From Nanobdellota archaeon (GTDB taxonomy: Archaea; Nanobdellota; Nanobdellia; Pacearchaeales; GW2011-AR1): 12,988 bases of DNA. The translations under genes and the position numbers were made by a program. Position 1 is the stretch's first letter, and each line of letters opens with the position of its first letter. Positions 1 through 5,027 of this stretch are shown here, one piece after another. The stretch is from assembly GCA_030704765.1 (NCBI GenBank), contig JAUYDD010000153.1:1-12988 (forward strand), read 5' to 3'. The notes beneath the pieces are model-generated. The model was not told the origin of the DNA. It was given only the letters and a program-made list of their open reading frames with translations, and did no database searches.

Positions 1-21
1 GCCCTTGTTTTTAGGATGCAT

Positions 22-80
22 GAAAATTCTTTCAGAAGAATTTTCTGCACAGAAAATTGCATAAAACAATTTTCTTGTGC
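22..80. repeat. Two adjacent hairpins at the left end
   Basis: The first hairpin pairs 22-31 with 36-45 (10 bp, TCAG loop). The second pairs 52-59 with 67-74 (8 bp, loop CATAAAA) and is extended outward by GCACA at 47-51 pairing with TGTGC at 76-80, leaving one bulged T. No reading frame of useful length covers them. The loop core CTTTCAGAAG of the first hairpin also occurs, on the opposite strand, in the hairpin at 12911-12934. The second hairpin's loop surroundings (TGCA then A-rich then CA) resemble the hairpin at 3172-3193. They look like parts of a dispersed structured repeat. Confidence 0.6.
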
Positions 81-136
81 TCAGAAATTAAAACAAACTG
101 ACATCCACATCTTAAAAGATGTGGTTTAATTTCTGA
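81..136. repeat. Helix-bulge-hairpin structure, copy a (TAAA loop)
   Basis: A perfect 12-bp outer stem (81-92 with 125-136) encloses a perfect 8-bp hairpin (105-112 with 117-124) closed by a TAAA loop. All unpaired bases are on the 5' side (93-104, 12 nt); the 3' arm of the inner hairpin runs directly into the outer stem. The word CTGACATC occurs at 98-105 and again at 133-140. The one-sided bulge recurs at 318-381 and 12831-12880. Confidence 0.6.
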
Positions 137-142
137 CATCAC

Positions 143-185
143 CAAATCCCTGACGGGATTTGTACCCACACCTAAAGGTGTGGGT
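143..185. repeat. Hairpin pair (TGAC loop, then TAAA loop)
   Basis: Positions 143-150 pair with 155-162 (8 bp, TGAC loop). One base later, 164-172 pairs with 177-185 (9 bp, TAAA loop). The second hairpin is followed by TTG and has the same form as the TAAA hairpins at 105-124, 345-366 and 4738-4757. Hairpins of this form are familiar near the right ends of IS200/IS605-type elements, but no transposase is present here, so the link is an inference. Confidence 0.55.
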
Positions 186-200
186 TTGCCGTGGATTCCG

Positions 201-268
201 AAAAATTCCTCAAGAAGAATTTTTAGGCCCTAAAAATCCCTTGGATTTTTTTGGTGGTGAGACTGAAA
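201..268 (+). repeat. GGCCC two-hairpin module, copy 1
   Basis: Order of parts: a hairpin pairing 201-208 with 217-224, one base, GGCCC at 226-230, a hairpin pairing 232-239 with 243-250, TTGG at 251-254, four spacer bases, then GAGACTGAAA at 259-268. The same parts occur in the same order and orientation at 12883-12946, with different stem sequences. Conserved single-stranded words combined with changed but still paired stems indicate a folded element, in RNA or single-stranded DNA. Confidence 0.6.
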
Positions 269-315
269 AAAAGCATTTATGTATCTTAATCAAAAAATAA
301 AAATGCTTTTTTTCA
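264..315. repeat. 15-bp perfect inverted repeat
   Basis: Positions 264-278 are the exact reverse complement of 301-315, with a 22-nt A/T-rich loop. The 3' arm carries seven T in a row, so on the plus strand this could act as a T-run terminator for anything transcribed from the left. It directly overlaps the end of the GGCCC module and may be an insertion within it, because the copy at the right end has only about a dozen bases in the matching place. Confidence 0.6.
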
Positions 316-317
316 CA

Positions 318-381
318 AGAGCGAAAAAGACAATATCAAGTTATACTCCATTCTAAAGAATGGAGTTATCTTTTTTGCTTT
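318..381 (+). repeat. Helix-bulge-hairpin structure, copy b (TAAA loop)
   Basis: The outer stem pairs 318-330 with 369-381 (13 pairs, two of them G-T). The inner stem pairs 345-353 with 358-366 (9 bp) around a TAAA loop. The 5' side has a 14-nt bulge (331-344), against two bases on the 3' side. G-T pairs are stable only in RNA read from the plus strand, which hints that the plus strand is the folded one. The word GCGAAAAA in the 5' arm also follows the GGCCC module at the right end of the window. Confidence 0.55.
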
Positions 382-456
382 GGATATAATTAACTGTTTA
401 AATTAAATAGTAAAAAAATTTAAGTCTTATATCATAGATATTTTATTGTAATTATG

Positions 457-466
457 TTTATAAATT
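457..466 (+). promoter_or_regulatory. Candidate TATA box for the first thymidylate-synthase-family gene
   Basis: TTTATAAATT is centred about 25 bases before the ATG at 486. In archaea transcription starts about 25-27 bases after the TATA centre, which would place the transcript start at or next to the ATG. No Shine-Dalgarno-like sequence is present, which fits leaderless translation. Confidence 0.5.
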
Positions 467-485
467 AAAATTCTTATTTCATAGA

Positions 486-1694
486 ATGGCAGAAAAAACT
501 GGTGAAAAAATTGATATAAAATCCATAGGCAGAGCCATGGTATTGGACTCTCCTTTGATTCATATTTTTGAAGATTCACGAGGAATGTATGTTGTGCAAA
601 AACCCCAAAAACCAGGGCAACTTCCTCATATCACTGTGAATGCTGCAACACTTCCTGGGGCATATGAATTAACATTAAATGCTGTTTGGGACCATGGGGT
701 ATTTTCGCGAACACATTATGACCAAAAAGCAGGTGAAGAATATTTACATCCTCCAAGTAAAGAAGCGACTACAATCGTGAATGTCTTAGAACCTTTTAAA
801 GAACCGAGAATGCATAATTTTATACCTGGAGGGTATAAAGAACTTGAAAATTACAGGCAGGAAGTTGTTGAAGGAATTCATGATGCTTGGATTAAGCCTG
901 GAGATACTTATTGGACTTATACTTATCATGAAAGATTTAAAAATTGGAATCCAAGTGTTGATTTAAACAGGGAGGACAGAGGATTTTTATTAAAAAGAGG
1001 GATTAATCAGATTGAAAAAGTTGTTGATGATTTAGTAAGAGATATTACAAGCAAAGGTGCTCAAATGACCACTTGGATGCCAAGTGCTGACCCAGGGCTT
1101 GAAAGCAACAGGCCTTGCTTGCAGAGAATGTGGTTCAGAGCATATGAATTAGAAGATAGTTCAATAGGATTAAATGCAAACTGGTATTTTAGAAGCAGAG
1201 ATGTTAAAGCCTGGTTTATGAATTTTTGGGCATTATCGAGTTTGCATAGCCATATTGCTGATTTATTAAGCGAGAGGATACAAAGGCCAGTTTATGTTAT
1301 GACAGAAAGTGATGGGAGTGACTCTTTGCATTTTTATGGTGATTTCCATAAAGAGTTTGAAGCAAGGCTAAAAAGAATTAAAACAGATGAAAATTTTAAA
1401 AGAAACGTCTTTAGATCTAATGTTAAAAAAATACCTGAAAATGAGAGAACTCCTGCTGAAGAAGCTTTTTTAGATGAAACTTTAAAAGAAAGAGCCAGAA
1501 TCGAAGACAATCCACATTATAATTTAAATGAAAAGCCAAGAGAAGAATTAGCACAAAGAATTGCAGAAAATCCTGATGCTTATTCTGAAAGAGACAGGCA
1601 ATTCGTAGAAAGACATTACCCTTACTTAATTATTCCCAAAAATGAGAGTTGGTTTGGAGACCATCATAGATTTATGGATGGCGGGATAAAATAA
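486..1694 (+). CDS. Divergent archaeal thymidylate-synthase-family protein
   Basis: This 402-aa protein aligns by eye with archaeal ThyA-type thymidylate synthases, which methylate dUMP to dTMP using a methylene-pterin or folate cofactor. Residues 50-150 carry the N-terminal part of the fold. GINQIE at 172-177 matches its neighbour. The candidate catalytic Cys is C211 (NRPCLQ). RSRD at 236-239, N246 and HFY at 282-284 match the RSxD, Asn and HxY signatures of the family. Two things are odd: the arginine pair that reaches across the dimer to hold the nucleotide phosphate is replaced by K190-G191, and the loop between D239 and N246 is one residue short. Residues 300-402 form a charged, probably helical tail beyond the usual fold. 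The gene is followed 37 bases later by a second family member, so the two may be co-transcribed. It could be an active synthase, a deoxynucleotide hydroxymethylase or a non-catalytic partner; the sequence does not decide. Confidence 0.75.
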   Translation: MAEKTGEKIDIKSIGRAMVLDSPLIHIFEDSRGMYVVQKPQKPGQLPHITVNAATLPGAYELTLNAVWDHGVFSRTHYDQKAGEEYLHPPSKEATTIVNVLEPFKEPRMHNFIPGGYKELENYRQEVVEGIHDAWIKPGDTYWTYTYHERFKNWNPSVDLNREDRGFLLKRGINQIEKVVDDLVRDITSKGAQMTTWMPSADPGLESNRPCLQRMWFRAYELEDSSIGLNANWYFRSRDVKAWFMNFWALSSLHSHIADLLSERIQRPVYVMTESDGSDSLHFYGDFHKEFEARLKRIKTDENFKRNVFRSNVKKIPENERTPAEEAFLDETLKERARIEDNPHYNLNEKPREELAQRIAENPDAYSERDRQFVERHYPYLIIPKNESWFGDHHRFMDGGIK

Positions 1695-1731
1695 TATTTA
1701 TTAAATCTTTTCTGAAGACAGGGATAATAAG

Positions 1732-3147
1732 ATGGATTGGCCTTTATACAAGAAAGAATTGCTTAGATTAGGAAATCCTAATAGCAATACTGGCTTATGC
1801 ACTTTGTGGTCTGAAAAAGAAAAAGTTCTTGATGGGATTTTTTCAGATAATTATCTTATTGCAGGACAGTGTTATAGTGTTTCTGAAGGAATAAATCTTA
1901 TTATAAGACATGCTCTTGCAAATAAAAGATTAAGAAGAATAGTTGTTTGTGGAGCTGATATAACACATTCTGGAGAAGCTTTAATTGCATTAAAAGAAAA
2001 AGGAATTGATTTAGAAAGAAGAGTTATTGGATTTGCAGATTGTGAAATTGAAGCTGAAATTCCAACAGATGCTATTGAAGGATTTAGACAAAATATGGAT
2101 ATAATAGATAAAAGAAGTGTCAAGGATTTTTCTTCATTAAATGGTTTTTTAAGTAGTTTACCTTTATTAGAACCATGGGGTGAACCTGAAGTTTATGAAA
2201 GACATTCTCCCCAATCACCTGAATTTTATCCTTCAGAAAGAACAGGATTTGTTGTTAGAGAAAAAAAAGTTGGTGATGTTTGGTTAAAAATATTACAAAC
2301 AATATTAAGATTTGGACATATAAAGAAAAGCCAGTATTCTGATGATCAGCAAGAAATTGTTGGATTAACAAGCATAATTACAGAAGAAGATCTAAATAAT
2401 TTAGACTGGAAACCTTATTTTAGATTTACAAGAGAACATTTTGAGCAATACCTTCCCCAAATAATGAGTTCTGAAATTATTGGAGATGTAAGCTATACTT
2501 ATGGCTCAAGATTTAGGAATTTTAAAGGAATAAACCAAATTGAATCCATGGTTTCTCAATTAAGAAAAGCAATATTTTCAAGAAGAGCAGTTGCAGTTAC
2601 TTGGGATGTTGAGACAGACCATGATAATGAGCATAGCCCATGTATAGATTTAATACAATCTCTTGCTCAAGAAAAACTTCATATGACTGCTTATATAAGA
2701 AGCAATGATATGTTTGGTGCATGGCCTGAAAATGCACTTGCTTTAAGAAAAGTGCAGTATGAAATTGCTGAAAAAGTAGGGGTAGAACCTGGAGACTTAA
2801 TAATAGTTTCAAATAGTGCGCATATTTATTCTTCAAATTGGAGAGATGCAAGAAGAATTCTTGAAGAATATCCAGTGAAATTAGGTAGAGACTCTGATCC
2901 GCGAGGCAATATATTAATTGAAATTGAAGATGGAAAAATAAAAGTAACACATCTTAGTCCAGAAGGAAAAAGAATTGGAGAGTTTTATTCTGATAATGCA
3001 ATTGAAGCTTATAGAATAATAGCAAATAATCAAATGATATCTCAGATTGGACATGCTTTAGATATTGGAGTTGAATTAGGAAAAGCAGAAATTGCTTCAA
3101 GAGAAAGAAGAAAATATATTCAGGACAAACCTTTAGATGGATTTTAA
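1732..3147 (+). CDS. MtrA-like / thymidylate synthase / DUF4346 fusion protein
   Basis: This 471-aa protein has three parts. Residues 15-125 resemble MtrA, the corrinoid subunit of tetrahydromethanopterin S-methyltransferase: AGQCYSVSEGI at 44-54, VVCGAD at 71-76, and H79 in a position that seems to match the MtrA segment containing its metal-binding His. Residues 172-380 are a thymidylate synthase domain with GINQIE at 266-271, the arginine pair SRR at 283-285, catalytic Cys C304 (HSPC), RSND at 323-326, N334 and SAHIY at 362-366, so all expected active-site residues are present. Residues 390-465 resemble DUF4346, ending in KAEIA and YIQD. The likely role is dTMP synthesis; the MtrA-like part may bind a pterin or corrinoid, which is inference. 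The start is supported by a weak purine-rich site (AGGGAT at 1720-1725). It probably shares a transcript with the preceding paralogue. Confidence 0.8.
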   Translation: MDWPLYKKELLRLGNPNSNTGLCTLWSEKEKVLDGIFSDNYLIAGQCYSVSEGINLIIRHALANKRLRRIVVCGADITHSGEALIALKEKGIDLERRVIGFADCEIEAEIPTDAIEGFRQNMDIIDKRSVKDFSSLNGFLSSLPLLEPWGEPEVYERHSPQSPEFYPSERTGFVVREKKVGDVWLKILQTILRFGHIKKSQYSDDQQEIVGLTSIITEEDLNNLDWKPYFRFTREHFEQYLPQIMSSEIIGDVSYTYGSRFRNFKGINQIESMVSQLRKAIFSRRAVAVTWDVETDHDNEHSPCIDLIQSLAQEKLHMTAYIRSNDMFGAWPENALALRKVQYEIAEKVGVEPGDLIIVSNSAHIYSSNWRDARRILEEYPVKLGRDSDPRGNILIEIEDGKIKVTHLSPEGKRIGEFYSDNAIEAYRIIANNQMISQIGHALDIGVELGKAEIASRERRKYIQDKPLDGF

Positions 3148-3158
3148 TCTTATTTTCT

Positions 3159-3295
3159 AGGAAACTACAGAGAATTTTGCAAAATCAAAATTCCCTAAGA
3201 AGAAGTTTGAAAGCTGAAATTTACTATTTTTAGAGGTGCAAATTTCAGAAAACTATTTATTCAAACTTCTCTACAGAAAATCCAATAGATTTCCT
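3159..3295. repeat. Nested multi-stem structure between the TS genes and tRNA-Lys
   Basis: A 6-bp closing stem (3159-3164 with 3290-3295) encloses two units. The first is an 8-bp hairpin, 3172-3179 with 3186-3193. The second is an 11-bp stem (3201-3211 with 3260-3270) containing a 9-bp stem (3214-3222 with 3240-3248) and a 17-nt loop. The inner junction is lopsided: 2 bases on one side and 11 on the other. Read on the minus strand this has the same helix-bulge-hairpin form as the copies near the window ends. TCTTTTT follows on the plus strand, so it might also end the upstream transcript. Confidence 0.55.
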
Positions 3296-3316
3296 GTCTT
3301 TTTGAAACAAGCTTAC

Positions 3317-3330
3317 AAAAGTTTTTAAAC
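3317..3330 (+). promoter_or_regulatory. Candidate promoter for tRNA-Lys
   Basis: AAAAG followed by TTTTTAAA fits the archaeal BRE/TATA pattern and would start transcription near 3351, giving a precursor with about 45 bases of 5' leader. A weaker AT-rich box near 3367-3376 could instead start transcription close to the tRNA itself. Nothing else was recognised in 3296-3395. Confidence 0.35.
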
Positions 3331-3395
3331 TAATTCATTTTAATAATTTTATTATTAATTTGCCAGTTAATTTAATAATATCTCCATTTGGAGAT

Positions 3396-3469
3396 GGATG
3401 CGTAGCTCAGCTGGTTAGAGCACCGGCCTTTTAAGCCGGGTGTCGGGGGTTCGAGTCCCCTCGCGTCCA
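3396..3469 (+). tRNA. tRNA-Lys, anticodon TTT
   Basis: A complete cloverleaf can be drawn. The acceptor stem pairs 3396-3402 with 3462-3468 (one T-G pair). The D arm is 3405-3421. The anticodon stem pairs CCGGC at 3423-3427 with GCCGG at 3435-3439, with loop CTTTTAA and anticodon TTT at 3430-3432, which reads lysine codons AAA and AAG. The T arm is 3445-3461 with loop TTCGAGT, and the discriminator base is A3469. There is no intron, and CCA is not encoded. The start of a protein gene follows 56 bases later, with its own promoter. Confidence 0.96.
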
Positions 3470-3483
3470 TATATTCATTCAAA

Positions 3484-3494
3484 AGATTTATAAT
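3484..3494 (+). promoter_or_regulatory. BRE/TATA promoter of the small membrane protein
   Basis: AAAAGATTTATAAT spans about 3481-3494 and closely matches the archaeal BRE plus TATA pattern. It would start transcription near 3515. The resulting short leader contains AGAAGGA at 3516-3522, a Shine-Dalgarno-like site just before the ATG at 3526. Unlike several genes in this window, this one therefore looks leadered. Confidence 0.5.
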
Positions 3495-3525
3495 TGATGA
3501 AATACTTTATTTTATAGAAGGAAAA

Positions 3526-3984
3526 ATGGAATTAAAAAGATTTATTTTTGAGATACTATTGATTCTTGTACTAGTCCTTATAGGAGCTATCTTTGGAGGT
3601 GTGACTGGAAAGATTATCTTAGATGATAGTGTAAAAAGCATCTGTTCTAGTGATAAAGACTGCAGTAATGGTGAAGTATGTTGTGGATTTTACAATCAAG
3701 AAACTGGTGTATGTAATAATAAAGATATGTGTGAAAAGATAATCAGCTTCACTAAAGAAGAAAAATTAGAATATGAAAGGATGAAAAATATTTTATATGA
3801 AAAACCTAGTGAAAAAAGAGTTAATTACTTATGGCTTACTATATCCTGCTTAGCAATAATTATTGTTGTAATGATATTATTCATCAAAAAAGAACCTATA
3901 CATATGAAAAGAGTTCCTTCTAGAAAAAAATACAAAAAGGAATACAGAAAAAATAGGCTGGAATATTTCTTTTATATATTTTGA
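3526..3984 (+). CDS. Small two-helix membrane protein with a Cys-rich loop
   Basis: The 152-aa product was not recognised as a named family. Residues 7-31 form a hydrophobic helix after a short basic N-terminus. Residues 40-69 carry six cysteines (C40, C46, C52, C53, C63, C69) in an arrangement with DKDC and VCC that suggests disulfides in a small extracellular domain. Residues 101-120 form a second hydrophobic helix, and residues 121-145 are very rich in Lys and Arg. By the positive-inside rule both ends lie in the cytoplasm and the Cys-rich loop faces outside. Similar CxxxxDC..G..CC loops are common in cell-surface proteins of small-genome archaea. The start is supported by a good promoter and a Shine-Dalgarno-like site. 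The T-rich stretch at 3985-4006 may end the transcript. The function is unknown. Confidence 0.75.
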   Translation: MELKRFIFEILLILVLVLIGAIFGGVTGKIILDDSVKSICSSDKDCSNGEVCCGFYNQETGVCNNKDMCEKIISFTKEEKLEYERMKNILYEKPSEKRVNYLWLTISCLAIIIVVMILFIKKEPIHMKRVPSRKKYKKEYRKNRLEYFFYIF

Positions 3985-4008
3985 TTTATTTATAATTTCT
4001 AAATTTTA

Positions 4009-4106
4009 CAGTTATGGATAACTGCATTGGTTATGTCTCAGTATAGTGCAGTTATACAGATAGAGAACTGCAAGATATATGTAACATAAGCTACACAGTT
4101 CTCTAT
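4009..4106. other. Set of competing inverted repeats
   Basis: ATAACTG at 4018-4024 can pair either with CAGTTAT at 4009-4015, or, as ATAACTGCA at 4018-4026, with TGCAGTTAT at 4047-4055 (9 bp). The two choices exclude each other. Next comes an 11-bp inverted repeat, 4060-4070 with 4096-4106, with a 25-nt loop. The segment lies after the membrane-protein gene and holds no reading frame. It could be a switching RNA structure in the 3' end of that transcript, or part of a mobile-element end. Confidence 0.45.
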
Positions 4107-4115
4107 ATCTATTAA

Positions 4116-4148
4116 CATCTATCAGGGGCTCATGCCCCATGATAGATG
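4116..4148. repeat. 14-bp hairpin with TCAT loop
   Basis: Nine pairs (4116-4124 with 4140-4148) and five G-C pairs (4125-4129 with 4134-4138) stack with a single bulged A at 4139 and a TCAT loop. It is the strongest hairpin on this side of the minus-strand DUF2080-like gene and lies downstream of it. It may be a transcription end for that gene or the end of a decayed mobile element. No T-run follows on either strand, which argues against a simple terminator. Confidence 0.5.
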
Positions 4149-4190
4149 AATAGACAAATTTAGTTGAGTATGAATGAACCTATTCCCTTA

Positions 4191-4315
4191 TCAGTATTTT
4201 TTTGGATATTCTAAAAATTGCCTAATTAACCTGATCTTCTTAGAAATGTTTTCTTTGCTGCTTTCTGATTCAGGCCTTTGCAATGATTCCATAGATTAGT
4301 TGACTTTGTTAGATA
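4191..4315 (-). pseudogene. Possible decayed short reading frame after the DUF2080-like gene
   Basis: Directly after the stop of the minus-strand gene, the same frame stays open for 29 codons (4315 down to a stop at 4226) and reads LWNHCKGLNQKAAKKTF in its middle. In another frame a 33-aa ORF runs from ATG at 4292 to TGA at 4191 and ends in RLIRQFLEYPKKY. The two frames overlap, and joining them by one frameshift near 4235 would give one continuous peptide. This may be a broken gene carried by the same element as the DUF2080-like gene, or simply a 33-aa ORF. Neither product is recognised, and confidence is low. Confidence 0.25.
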
Positions 4316-4510
4316 TTATTTTCCTCCTTTTTTATTTTTTCCCTCTTCTCCCTTTAAAACAAATACTATAACTTCGTTGTCGATATATTCTTTTTTACAG
4401 TTTATCTTAGCTGAGTTCCCTCCGTTTGTCCTCACCTTATCTGTATAAATAGCATGATATTCAGCTTTTATCACTAATTTTTTAGCTGTCGTTGAATCTA
4501 TATCAATCAT
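4316..4510 (-). CDS. DUF2080-like small transposon-associated protein
   Basis: The 64-aa product contains YHAIYTDKVRTNGGNSAKIN with GNSAKI at 31-36, followed by a lysine-rich stretch, YIDNEVIVFVLK and a charged tail. The GNS-x-K motif between short strands resembles DUF2080, a family of small archaeal proteins usually annotated as transposase-associated, and also the AbrB/MazE-type DNA-binding hairpin. No transposase gene lies beside it, so it may be a stranded relic or a domesticated DNA-binding protein. It is the only confident minus-strand gene in the window. Upstream on its strand are a TATA-like stretch near 4552-4560 and an 18-bp palindrome at 4529-4546, a possible operator. A purine-rich run just before the ATG may help ribosome binding. 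Confidence 0.6.
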   Translation of the reverse strand: MIDIDSTTAKKLVIKAEYHAIYTDKVRTNGGNSAKINCKKEYIDNEVIVFVLKGEEGKNKKGGK

Positions 4511-4528
4511 ATTCTTCTTTTTTTATTG

Positions 4529-4546
4529 TCTATGGATATCCATAGA
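4529..4546. promoter_or_regulatory. 18-bp perfect palindrome upstream of the DUF2080-like gene
   Basis: TCTATGGATATCCATAGA is its own reverse complement. It lies 19 bases before the minus-strand start at 4510, where transcription would begin if the AT-rich box near 4552-4560 is the TATA box. GATATCC occurs at 4535-4541 and again at 4546-4552, one helical turn (11 bp) apart. This is a natural operator layout, and control by the downstream AbrB-like protein is an inference. Confidence 0.45.
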
Positions 4547-4622
4547 TATCCGTATATATAAATGTTTTGATTAATGATAATTAGATATTTGATAATTTAA
4601 AAAGATAAAAAAAGAGATAATA

Positions 4623-4654
4623 AAAATCAGTCGCCTATAGGACAGCCTGATTTT
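4623..4654. other. Inverted repeat with inner palindrome
   Basis: AAAATCAG at 4623-4630 pairs with CTGATTTT at 4647-4654 (8 bp). The 16-nt interior contains CCTATAGG. The 3' arm ends in TTTT, so it may terminate plus-strand transcription or mark an element end beyond the DUF2080-like gene. No gene covers it. Confidence 0.4.
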
Positions 4655-4737
4655 CTAATTTATATTGATAATGCTCATCATATTTAAATTAAAAATATTC
4701 AAATACTTAATAATTTCAATTATTATCAAGTAAACTA

Positions 4738-4757
4738 CCTCATCTTAAAAGATGAGG
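4738..4757. repeat. TAAA-loop hairpin
   Basis: An 8-bp stem, 4738-4745 with 4750-4757, is closed by a TAAA loop and followed by TTTATTTTT. It is nearly the same as the hairpin at 105-124: the two differ at one paired position per arm, and both changes keep the pair. With a T-run after it, it could also work as a terminator insulating the rpo promoters downstream. Confidence 0.55.
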
Positions 4758-4870
4758 TTTATTTTTCGACATAAAAAAGTATTTAAAGTTTAAAGTATTA
4801 TATAATATACTGAAAAAATTGCAGGAATATTATACATAAGTGTAATTATACAAAATAATTGAAAAATATA

Positions 4871-4885
4871 GAAAGATTTATAAAT
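4871..4885 (+). promoter_or_regulatory. Upstream promoter (P1) of the rpo cluster
   Basis: GAAAG followed by TTTATAAAT is a near-ideal archaeal BRE/TATA. Transcription would start near 4905, about 120 bases before rpoH. No reading frame intervenes, so the transcript would carry a long leader or include a short untranslated RNA. Confidence 0.6.
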
Positions 4886-4902
4886 GAAATCTAAATTCTG
4901 AT

Positions 4903-4919
4903 CGAAAGGTTTATAAACC
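4903..4919 (+). promoter_or_regulatory. Downstream promoter (P2) of the rpo cluster, palindromic TATA
   Basis: CGAAAGG plus TTTATAAACC is a second near-ideal BRE/TATA, 33 bases after the first. The box is a 12-bp perfect palindrome, GGTTTATAAACC at 4908-4919, with the BRE only on the left, which sets direction toward rpoH. Transcription would start near 4940. Weaker TATA-like boxes at 4971-4980 and 4993-5002 lie closer to the rpoH start, and the latter would give a leader of only a few bases. Confidence 0.6.
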
Positions 4920-5027
4920 AAGTATATGATTTATTTATAATTATAAAGTTGTTAAAGGAAATTATAGCATTTTATATAAAAAACTAACTCTGTTTATTAT
5001 AATCTGCGTTATTTCAGACTTTCGAAA

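Noticed and set aside
81..381. H/ACA or C/D box guide RNA
   Set aside because: The unpaired bases are on one side only, so no two-sided pseudouridylation pocket forms, and no clear C and D box pair or ACA at the right distance was seen.
1..400. CRISPR array
   Set aside because: The repeats are palindromes of differing sequence and spacing, with no identical repeat-spacer units and no cas gene.
4116..4765. Intact IS200/IS605 element
   Set aside because: Hairpins and a DUF2080-like gene are present, but no TnpA, TnpB or other transposase can be read on either strand.
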